NCBI RefSeq assembly: GCF_963678865.1
Contig: NZ_OY787459.1
Coordinates: 3,154,501-3,218,500 of the forward strand
Length of the DNA stretch: 64,000 nucleotides
Direction of reading: 5' to 3'
Origin: Maridesulfovibrio sp.
Lineage (GTDB): Bacteria; Desulfobacterota; Desulfovibrionia; Desulfovibrionales; Desulfovibrionaceae
The notes under the pieces are model-generated. The model saw nothing but the letters and a program-made list of their open reading frames with translations, was not told the DNA's origin and ran no database searches. The position numbers were made by a program, and so were the translations under genes. This document shows, piece after piece, positions 1-6,727 of the stretch. The number at the start of each line of letters is the position of its first letter. Within the stretch, counting starts at the first letter, position 1.

Positions 1-199
1 CTGTCCGACGGTTGGCGAGTTCATCGTTGATGCGAAGCAGGGATTGAGCTTCATTGGTAGTGGAGTTCACTGTTGCAGTGGGCTGAACTGGTTTCTGCCC
101 TATGCGCAGTGAATACAAGAGGGTCGCACCCTGTCTGACTGCAGCAAGCGCGACCAACAGGAGCATGACAAACACCGACACTCGAAATATTCTGCTCAT
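1..199 (-). CDS. Membrane-anchored protein, N-terminal part only (runs off window)
   Basis: The ATG at 199 follows an AAGGA-type ribosome site and opens 66 codons that leave the window at base 1. Residues 6-21 form one strongly hydrophobic segment after a short basic start (MSRIFR), so the protein is probably a signal-anchored inner-membrane protein. The following region is polar, rich in Thr, Asn and Gln, with possible helix-forming sequence at the edge. I do not recognise the family. A truncated transposase lies divergently beside it, so the gene may belong to an accessory segment. Confidence 0.55.
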   Translation of the reverse strand, partial: MSRIFRVSVFVMLLLVALAAVRQGATLLYSLRIGQKPVQPTATVNSTTNEAQSLLRINDELANRRT

Positions 200-366
200 T
201 TTCGACTCTGTCCTTGGCGATCCGTTTTTTTTAGCCTTTGTTGGGCCTAACAGGAGCAATCCTCCAGCCTGGCACAACATCACTGCTGGCATATGTTGTT
301 GTTTTTACTTGCAATAGCATCCAGTCGAAGCCTCATAATCATTTCACCAGTTTGGTGGCGGGCTGG

Positions 367-807
367 ATGTCCAACTCAAAGAGAGCCAAAGCAAAATTCA
401 TCGACGATGTCCAGGTCACGAACGACTGTCTGACAAGTCGAGCCGGACTCAACCTCTTTGCTCGCTGCAGTCGCGTTATTGATATGTACCCACACATCAA
501 TCGTCTCTTCGGCTCCATGCGCAAGAATCCCAAAGGCGCACCAATCGATGAGCTGTTCAAGCAGCTTCTCTGTTTCCTTTTCGACGGCACGAGCCGCCGT
601 CTCGCGCATTTTGACGTCCTGGCCAAAGACCCCGGTTACGCCGCCGTTATCGAGACGAGCCAGAAAGGCATGGTCTCCTCGCATACCGTCAAACTGCTTT
701 CGTCCTCGTGGTCATCAAGACAAGACTCGAATCCGCCCCCATTTGCGTCGCTTCGTGCCGGTTTTTCCCGGAGGGAGCCATTACAGCGCCACAAACGCAC
801 GATTTAG
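367..807 (+). pseudogene. IS1380-family transposase, N-terminal fragment
   Basis: From the ATG at 367 the first ~110 residues have the pattern of IS1380-family transposase N-termini: a Gly-Leu-Asn-Leu-Phe-Ala block, KNPKGAPIDELFKQLLCFL, then DGTSRRLAHFD and SSHTVK. After about base 690 the family pattern is lost and the frame runs through Ser/Arg-rich sequence to a stop at 807. A full IS1380 transposase is roughly 430-480 residues, so the DDE catalytic part is missing. No matching right end or terminal inverted repeat was found. It is a dead remnant that marks the adjacent arsenic and CRISPR remnants as accessory DNA. Confidence 0.7.
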
Positions 808-828
808 GTAAATATTAATTGTTCTGCT

Positions 829-1893
829 TCAGCTTGTGCTTACACAGCCCTCAAAAAAATATTTCTTTTTGAAATGTAAGGCTACATTAACCAGTGCGAT
901 AAGCACAGGAACTTCTACAAGGGGGCCTATAACTGCAGCAAAAGCTGCCCCCGAATCAATTCCGAATACTGCAATAGCAACAGCTATCGCGAGTTCGAAA
1001 TTATTTGAAGCTGCAGTAAAACTCAGTGTGGCAGCCTGGCCGTAAGTCGCATCCGCCTTATACGAGAGGTAAAAGGAAACCAGAAACATGACCAGAAAAT
1101 AAATGGTCAGAGGTATAGCAATACGAAGAACATCAAAGGGAAGCTCGATGACCTTGTCACCCTTAAGTGAAAACATGACCACAATAGTGAAAAGCAGAAA
1201 AATAAGTGTCAGCGGGCTGATGCGGGGTATGAACTCATTTTCATACCATTCCTTGCCTTTTATCCTGATTCCGACATAACGGGTCACCATACCGGCTAAA
1301 AACGGAATTCCCAGATAGATAAAAACACTCTCGGCGATCTGGCCAATGGAAATATCTACAACTGCCCCTTCAAGACCGAACCAACCGGGCATAACGGTCA
1401 GGAAAATATACGCATATACAGAGAAAAAAATAACTTGAAATATGGAGTTAAACGCGACCAGCCCCGCGCAGTATTCGGTGTCACCCTTTGCAAGATCATT
1501 CCAGACAATGACCATAGCGATACAGCGAGCAAGGCCGATCATAATTAACCCCACCATATATTCGTGGTAACCGGACAAGAAGGTTATTGCCAACGCAAAC
1601 ATAAGCACAGGGCCAATAAGCCAATTCTGTATCAGAGAAAGAAAAAGTACTTTATAGTTTTTAAAGACCTTTCCCAATTCCTCATATTTAACCTTGGCAA
1701 GCGGCGGATACATCATCAGGATAAGTCCGATAGCAATTGGAATATTTGTGGTTCCAACCTGAAACGAATTGATAACGTTTTTGATTTCAGGATAAAAATA
1801 CCCGCTGCCAACCCCGATAAACATTGCCAAAAATATCCACAAGGTCAGATAACGATCCAGAAAGGAGAGTTTTTTCATTGTTGACTCAGACAT
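829..1893 (-). CDS. acr3: Arsenite efflux permease, Acr3/ArsB (BASS-like) family
   Basis: This 354-residue polytopic protein has about ten membrane segments and matches the Acr3 family in length and motifs. These include the N-terminal [14 protein letters not shown] segment, [14 protein letters not shown], the [16 protein letters not shown] segment with the conserved Cys needed for arsenite transport, and [14 protein letters not shown] near the C-terminus. It should export As(III), and possibly Sb(III), using the proton motive force. The start at 1893 has GGAG five bases upstream; a second Met lies five codons on. It is transcribed in the same direction as arsR, but a ~370-bp gap with its own operator-like site separates them. 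No arsC lies nearby, as is usual where arsenate reduction is encoded elsewhere. Confidence 0.93.
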   Translation of the reverse strand: MSESTMKKLSFLDRYLTLWIFLAMFIGVGSGYFYPEIKNVINSFQVGTTNIPIAIGLILMMYPPLAKVKYEELGKVFKNYKVLFLSLIQNWLIGPVLMFALAITFLSGYHEYMVGLIMIGLARCIAMVIVWNDLAKGDTEYCAGLVAFNSIFQVIFFSVYAYIFLTVMPGWFGLEGAVVDISIGQIAESVFIYLGIPFLAGMVTRYVGIRIKGKEWYENEFIPRISPLTLIFLLFTIVVMFSLKGDKVIELPFDVLRIAIPLTIYFLVMFLVSFYLSYKADATYGQAATLSFTAASNNFELAIAVAIAVFGIDSGAAFAAVIGPLVEVPVLIALVNVALHFKKKYFFEGCVSTS

Positions 1894-2004
1894 ATTTGCT
1901 CCGGTTAACGCTGTTTAGTGCTATGATTTACACATAAAAACTACATTTCCAATTCAGCCTCCTAAAAGTCATTATTGACTTCAATCAAGCTACTAAGAAC
2001 TTAT

Positions 2005-2025
2005 CCGCATATGCAGATATGTCAA
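2005..2025. promoter_or_regulatory. Candidate ArsR operator upstream of acr3
   Basis: This site contains CATAT-GCAG-ATATG, a perfect 5-bp dyad, followed by TCAA. Nearly the same block (ATATGnnGATATGTCAA) recurs at 2620-2641, directly in front of arsR. ArsR operators are typically ATAT-rich dyads, so these are the likely binding sites of the adjacent ArsR. The site lies about 110 bp before the acr3 start. The rest of the 1894-2262 gap shows no other recognisable feature. Confidence 0.6.
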
Positions 2026-2262
2026 TTTTTAAAATTGAATCGTAAAAAGCGAAGTCGCCGGAAGCGATAAGCACGTCCTACAACAGGGTGTCCACTGTCT
2101 GCAGCTTAACGATCCTGAAATATCGTAAGAATTGGTAATCATAGAGTATAAATTCAGCCAACCTATGATTAAACGGCAAAATTTAAACTCTATAAAGTGA
2201 AAGAAGTCGCTCAGCTTTATGAATAATATGAATAAAAAGAACAGAACCGAGTTAATGATACA

Positions 2263-2613
2263 TCAACAACCATCATTTTTCTTGCATTTAAGGAAAGACT
2301 GTAGACGCTGAAAGTCCTCTTCAGCCTGAGAAAGATTCTGAAGTTCTTCACACAATACATGCAGAACACGGGACTGAATAGGGTCATCCAGACCAGAAAG
2401 CTTGTAGTAAACCCACTTCCCTCTTCTTGTGCCGACCACCCAGCCTGATTTTTTCAAAAATGACATGTGCCGAGAAATATTTGACTGGGGAAGTTCCAAT
2501 GCTCCCATTAGATCACAGACACACAACTCTCCATACTCAAGAAGGCGGATTATCCGTAAACGAGTCGGATCAGAAAGGGCCTTTAAACATTCTGCTAATT
2601 TTTCCATGTGCAT
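2263..2613 (-). CDS. arsR: ArsR/SmtB-family metalloid-responsive repressor
   Basis: This 116-residue winged-helix repressor has the ArsR metal box ELCVCDL at about residues 29-35, with the CxC pair in the DNA-recognition region, then LPQSNISRHMSFLKKSGWV as the recognition helix and RRGKWVYYKL as the wing. The C-terminus adds another Cys pair (CKKNDGC) that could complete an As(III) site. Expected role: repress itself and acr3 until arsenite binds. The ATG at 2613 has no clear Shine-Dalgarno, and an operator-like dyad sits only 7 bp upstream, so the mRNA may have a very short leader. The ATG at 2607 is an alternative start. Confidence 0.92.
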   Translation of the reverse strand: MHMEKLAECLKALSDPTRLRIIRLLEYGELCVCDLMGALELPQSNISRHMSFLKKSGWVVGTRRGKWVYYKLSGLDDPIQSRVLHVLCEELQNLSQAEEDFQRLQSFLKCKKNDGC

Positions 2614-2619
2614 AATTTA

Positions 2620-2641
2620 TGCGTATATGAGGATATGTCAA
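2620..2641. promoter_or_regulatory. Candidate ArsR operator upstream of arsR
   Basis: This imperfect dyad (TATAT-GAGG-ATATG) ends in GTCAA and shares its right half with the site at 2005-2025. Its position immediately before the arsR start fits autorepression. Confidence 0.6.
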
Positions 2642-2760
2642 CAAAGCACCGGATTAAACAGCGGCTCGAAACGGAATTTAGCTGCTCGTCCATGGGGCTT
2701 ATAAGTGTGTACAACCTGCATAAGGTGTGTTTATGATTTGGAAAATATTATGGAGGCGGT

Positions 2761-3136
2761 ATGCAGTACTGGGGAAAAGCGTTTGAAGATGGACAATGGC
2801 ACCACCTACGGCGGCATTGCATTGAAGTTGCTGCGGTGATGAAGACCCTGCTGCATGCTGACGCGGCTCTGCGTGCGAGAGTTTTTAAACTATCTCCGCT
2901 TGATCCTGATTTCACTGAAGAACTGCTGGTTTATCTGGCCTGTGTTCATGATCTGGGGAAGTTTTCTCTTTGCTTTCAGCACCAGAAGCCGGAACTTGCA
3001 GTCTTAAACGGTATACCGGAACCAAATGGCAAAGAGCATCATACAGAATTGGGTGTCCAGTTCTGGGGAGCTTATAAACTCTACGAAAAAATTGGATGCC
3101 AAGGGGCCGGAGTATTTACCCTATGGCAGTCGCCAT
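2761..3136 (+). pseudogene. cas3: cas3 remnant: N-terminal HD nuclease stump of type I-E Cas3
   Basis: The ATG at 2761 keeps a good ribosome site (GGAGG, 4-base spacing). The first ~105 residues read as a Cas3 HD nuclease: WHHLRRHCIEVA with the first metal His residues, the HD pair at residues 63-64 in VHDLGKFS, and HHTELG at about 93. A normal Cas3 is ~850-950 residues, but here the reading frame runs directly into CRISPR repeats at 3137 and stops at 3222. No helicase domain, Cascade gene, cas1 or cas2 is present. The simplest reading is one deletion from inside cas3 into the CRISPR array. The residual protein lacks the helicase and cannot act as a complete effector. Confidence 0.8.
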
Positions 3137-3226
3137 GTGTTCCCCGCACACGCGGGGATGATCCGCAGGAAATGGTTGTGCGCCGCTCCGAGACAGGGTG
3201 TTCCCCGCATACGCGGGGATGATATT
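3137..3226 (+). CRISPR. Relic type I-E CRISPR: two repeats, one spacer
   Basis: Two 29-nt repeats start at 3137 and 3198, exactly 61 bp apart, giving one 32-nt spacer at 3166-3197. Both carry the GTGTTCCCCGC / GCGGGGATGA arms typical of I-E repeats. They differ by one base in the loop, and the second is degenerate in its last bases. A degenerate last repeat is usual at the leader-distal end, so this looks like the tail of an array. Sequence just before 3137 may be the remains of another spacer. No leader is visible. Bases 3227-3319 show nothing further. Confidence 0.85.
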
Positions 3227-3319
3227 ACACTGAGTTTAGTGTGGTATAGTTGCTAAAAATGTATTCGCGATATTTATATTTGTCTTTATTACAATAGATT
3301 ACTTTCGTGTTTTCAAATT

Positions 3320-4441
3320 TTATTTATTATGTCTGGCAAAATTCTTTTTTTTTAAAATTTTTTGCGCTGTTTCGTCGCCGTGTTCTGCGGCTAATCTCAA
3401 TAGTCTTTTTCCCTCTTTCAGGTCCTGTTTGACTCCATCTCCTTTTAGAAACATAACTCCTAAATTATATTGTGCTCTGACATTACCATGGTCCGCCGAT
3501 ATTTTAAACCATTTATATGCTTCTTTAAAATTATCACTGCTTAAATACATTGATCCTAAACAGCATTGTGATTCCGAATCGCCATTATTTGCAGCAATTG
3601 TGTAATATCTAATGGATTCTGCATGGTTCTCTGGAACTCCTTGTCCATACTCATACATAGCACCTAAGTAATAACATGATCTTATGTTTCCATTACTTGC
3701 GGATGCCTTGAATAGCTTTGCTGCTTCTGCATAGTTTTGCGGTACACCTATACCGTCTTTATACATTTCGCCTAGTTCGTATTGAGCTTGCGGCTGTCCT
3801 TCTATGGCCGCTTTTTCATACCATTTTGCCGCTTCCAGCAGATTACGGGATACGCCTTTACCTTTCATATAAAGGGTTGCAAGGCGATACATGGCATCCA
3901 TGTCGTCCTGCATGGCCGATTTGGAATACCATTTTATTGCTTGAGCATAGTCCTGCGGAACCCCGGAGCCGAATTCGTACATGTAACCCATAATGAATTG
4001 TCCCTTGGACGAATCCTGTGCAACGGATTTTCGGCACCATTTCAGGGCTTCCTGTTTGTCCTGCTCTATTCCTTGTCCAAGTAAAAGAACTTCTGCGTAA
4101 TTGCCTTGTCCGCTGGCATAGCCGTTCTCGGCAGATTTTCTGTACCAATCAGCTGCAGTGGCGAAATTCTGTTCTACGCCGTTGCTGTGAGCATAGAGGA
4201 TTCCCAAAGCATTTTGCCCAGCGGCATTACCCTGTTCTGCAGATTTTTTAAACCACTTGAAAGCTTCGTTGTAATCAACAGGTCCGCAAGCTCCGCTGTG
4301 GTAACTCAGGCCGAGTTGAAACTGTGCTCCGGCATTTCCTTTCTCAGCCTGCTGTTTCAGATCTGTGCAGCTTGCTGCGTAAGATGTGCTGCTTAACAAT
4401 ATGAATATCAGAACAAAATATAACGAATTGCTGATTCTCAT
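3320..4441 (-). CDS. Secreted Sel1-repeat (SLR/TPR-like) protein
   Basis: This 373-residue protein has a cleavable signal peptide (MRISNSLYFVLIFILLSSTSYAA). About nine or ten Sel1-like repeats of ~36 residues follow, each with the pattern A-x-WYRKSAExGxAxxQxxLGxxYxxGxGVxQD. Sel1 repeats form a helical solenoid for protein-protein contacts, and periplasmic forms often take part in envelope or signalling processes. Partner and exact role are unknown. The gene is alone in its transcription unit, preceded by one of the six palindromic promoter elements of this region (4509-4528). Confidence 0.88.
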   Translation of the reverse strand: MRISNSLYFVLIFILLSSTSYAASCTDLKQQAEKGNAGAQFQLGLSYHSGACGPVDYNEAFKWFKKSAEQGNAAGQNALGILYAHSNGVEQNFATAADWYRKSAENGYASGQGNYAEVLLLGQGIEQDKQEALKWCRKSVAQDSSKGQFIMGYMYEFGSGVPQDYAQAIKWYSKSAMQDDMDAMYRLATLYMKGKGVSRNLLEAAKWYEKAAIEGQPQAQYELGEMYKDGIGVPQNYAEAAKLFKASASNGNIRSCYYLGAMYEYGQGVPENHAESIRYYTIAANNGDSESQCCLGSMYLSSDNFKEAYKWFKISADHGNVRAQYNLGVMFLKGDGVKQDLKEGKRLLRLAAEHGDETAQKILKKKNFARHNK

Positions 4442-4481
4442 GCGTGGCTCTCTGGATTTTTAAAATTGAAAAATAATTATT

Positions 4482-4528
4482 TTTTTACTTGATGGAAGGA
4501 AATCTGTCTGTCCGTCAAAACACGTACA
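4482..4528 (-). promoter_or_regulatory. Palindromic promoter element, site 1 (Sel1 gene)
   Basis: The 20-bp element at 4509-4528 reads TGTACGTGTTTTGACGGACA toward the gene, continuing GAC. The -10-like hexamer TAAAAA lies at 4482-4487, 21 bp further on. The predicted transcript start near 4475 leaves a leader of about 34 nt. Five similar elements share TTTGRCGGACAGAC and the spacing. Confidence 0.7.
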
Positions 4529-4634
4529 AATGTATTTGAGCGGTTAAAATTAAGCCCCCTCTCATATTGAAAAGGGGGCCTATGGGAAAAGGATACAGGG
4601 TACGGTGAGGTGGTATCCTTATCTTTAAATTTGA

Positions 4635-6452
4635 CTACCTTTTAAAACTGCCGCGCAGCCATAACAGCAACGGAGCCAGCATAAGTAAAATCCATTCTAC
4701 ACTGAAGGTTGCCTGCGGATTCAAAGTGCAGCCCGTTCCGCTGCTGCCTGAACCAGTCCCCACTGCCACCGGGTCAGTTATTTCACCGAGGTCGGAATCC
4801 TCGTCGTAGTCGCCGTTATCCTTGACCACGAAATAGATATAATACTCAGTGCCGAGAGTAATGTCGTCAGTTTGGCTCATGTAATTTCCGTCTGCATCTG
4901 TAACCCACCAGTAGCCGTCAAGATTATATTCAGGTCCGCTCAGGGCGTAATTTTTGTATGCCTTGGAAGTTCCACTGGTGTTGTAAAACTTCATCAGGAT
5001 CAGGTCGGAGACCTTCCCGGTTGGGATGGAAGTGGAACTGATCCTGAAAGTTGCCGTAGCTCCATTGGAGCTTACTGTGGCATTGAAAGAAACTACTTCC
5101 GTTATAGGATCGAAGCTCCCTGACTTATATTTAGAATTAAGGTCGGTAGTGTCCAACTCTTTGGAGCAACTGTTCTGTATGGCTACCTCTACGCCAGTTG
5201 CCTGAGTCTGACTGGCTTCTATAGATTCTCCGCGTCCTGTATTTTCAATGTCTTTGCGAAATTTGGGCCATGGAGTTAAGGCCAGTCCTCCTGAAGTGGT
5301 TTCTATGGCATATAATTTACCGTCATCTGACCCGAAATAAACTGTTCCATCGCTTGAAATTGTCGGTGAAGAACGTATGAAGTTTCCAGTATCAGCTATA
5401 AGAACAGGATCTTCTGTTGGTTTTTTCGAGTCTACAGCATACAGGTTATGCCCCTGGCTGATATAAATAGTCCCGTCACTGGCGACGGCAGCAGAAGTGA
5501 ACATGCTATTCGTCCCATCGAATAAAATCCATTTTTCTTCACGATTAGGAGATAACGCGTACAATTTATTAGCTGCTGCTATAATAATTGTTCCATCTTC
5601 CGTTATCACAGCTGAATTGTTAATAGTCACCGATTTTCCAAATTCAAACCTCCACTTTTCTTTACCGCTCGGGGATATTGCGTAAAGGTTTCCATCGTTT
5701 GATCCTACATAAATGGTTCCGTCAGCGGCAATGGCGGGGGAACTGGTAATGCTACCCCCTGTAGGAAGAGCCCATTTTTTCTTTCCTTCAGGGGTTATTG
5801 CGTAAAGAAATTTATCGGCTGATCCAACATAAATAGTTCCATCAGCAGCAATGGCGGGGGAGCTGCTAATACGGCCCCCTGCAGGAAAAGCCCATTTTTG
5901 CTTTCCATCAGGGGTTATCGCGTAAAGAGACTTATCGGTTGATCCGACATAAATGGTTCCGTCAGCGGCAATGGCGGGGGAACTGTAAATACTCTCCCCT
6001 GTAGGAAAAGCCCATTTTTGCTTTCCATCAGGGGTTATCGCGTAAAAAGACTTACCGGTTGATCCGACATAAATAGTTCCATCAGCAGCAATGGCGGGGG
6101 AACTGCTAATACTGCCTGTTATGGGACATTCCCATTTTTTGCTCCCGTTCGGGGATATTGCGAAAAGATTATTTGCCTCGGAGCCGGCTGTTCCTACATA
6201 AATGGTTCCATCGCTAGCAATGGCAGGGGAAGACAGTATCTTTACATTTGCACCGAGACTTAACGGCCAACCATTTGTAGTTGCAAAAGCCACTGAGTGT
6301 TGCAGTAGCACTGTAGTTAAAATTGCTATTGAAATAAACAAGCGCAAATTAGTGCTGAAATTACAAAAGCACGAAAGTGTTCCCTTTCTGGCGATGCTAT
6401 ATCTATAATTAGAGCATTCACGAAGAGTAAAATAGTATGCTTTTCTCATCAT
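4635..6452 (-). CDS. Exported PQQ-like beta-propeller protein with C-terminal sorting-type tail
   Basis: This 605-residue protein has a long basic N-region and a hydrophobic signal segment (~residues 37-57). Seven to eight PQQ/quinoprotein-like blades of ~40 residues follow (SSPAIAADGTIYVGS, LYAITPDGKQKWAFP), to about residue 390. They lack the residues needed to call a PQQ enzyme, so binding or scaffolding is more likely. A second region (~420-560) looks like a beta-rich extracellular domain. The tail is Gly/Ser-rich, then CTLNP, a membrane segment and a basic end (RGSFKR). This resembles JDVT/Synerg-CTERM-type sorting tails, so the protein is probably membrane-processed and lipid- or surface-anchored. 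A palindromic promoter element lies at 6613-6632. Confidence 0.8.
   Translation of the reverse strand: MMRKAYYFTLRECSNYRYSIARKGTLSCFCNFSTNLRLFISIAILTTVLLQHSVAFATTNGWPLSLGANVKILSSPAIASDGTIYVGTAGSEANNLFAISPNGSKKWECPITGSISSSPAIAADGTIYVGSTGKSFYAITPDGKQKWAFPTGESIYSSPAIAADGTIYVGSTDKSLYAITPDGKQKWAFPAGGRISSSPAIAADGTIYVGSADKFLYAITPEGKKKWALPTGGSITSSPAIAADGTIYVGSNDGNLYAISPSGKEKWRFEFGKSVTINNSAVITEDGTIIIAAANKLYALSPNREEKWILFDGTNSMFTSAAVASDGTIYISQGHNLYAVDSKKPTEDPVLIADTGNFIRSSPTISSDGTVYFGSDDGKLYAIETTSGGLALTPWPKFRKDIENTGRGESIEASQTQATGVEVAIQNSCSKELDTTDLNSKYKSGSFDPITEVVSFNATVSSNGATATFRISSTSIPTGKVSDLILMKFYNTSGTSKAYKNYALSGPEYNLDGYWWVTDADGNYMSQTDDITLGTEYYIYFVVKDNGDYDEDSDLGEITDPVAVGTGSGSSGTGCTLNPQATFSVEWILLMLAPLLLWLRGSFKR
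5701..6180. repeat. Four tandem 120-bp repeats encoding propeller blades
   Basis: Units beginning near 5701, 5821, 5941 and 6061 are exactly 120 bp apart and closely similar, the units at 5821, 5941 and 6061 most so. Each encodes one 40-residue blade of the PQQ-like protein. Similarity at the DNA level suggests recent duplication, so blade number could vary between strains. Confidence 0.8.
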
Positions 6453-6584
6453 TTACCTATTCTATTTTAGAATTTTATCAGGTTACACAAAGAAGATAGA
6501 AACTATCTGGAAACCACAACTTTGACCCAGTATAAGGCTATCATTTCTAGTTTAACGATTATTGTAATTAATTTTAGATACTAA

Positions 6585-6632
6585 AGTATACATCACGAAT
6601 CGGGTTTGTGTCTGTCCGTCAAAAGACGTACA
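6585..6632 (-). promoter_or_regulatory. Palindromic promoter element, site 2 (PQQ-like gene)
   Basis: The element at 6613-6632 reads TGTACGTCTTTTGACGGACA toward the gene, followed by GAC. The -10-like TATACT is at 6585-6590, 22 bp beyond it. The start codon is about 130 bp downstream. The rest of the 6453-6727 gap shows no gene. Confidence 0.72.
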
Positions 6633-6727
6633 AAGATATCTTTTGAGCAAATTAAGAATTCCTTTATGTTAAAGGGAGATCAAAAAAGGACACAGAGTAT
6701 GTAGCGGTTTGTACTTATGCAAAGGAC

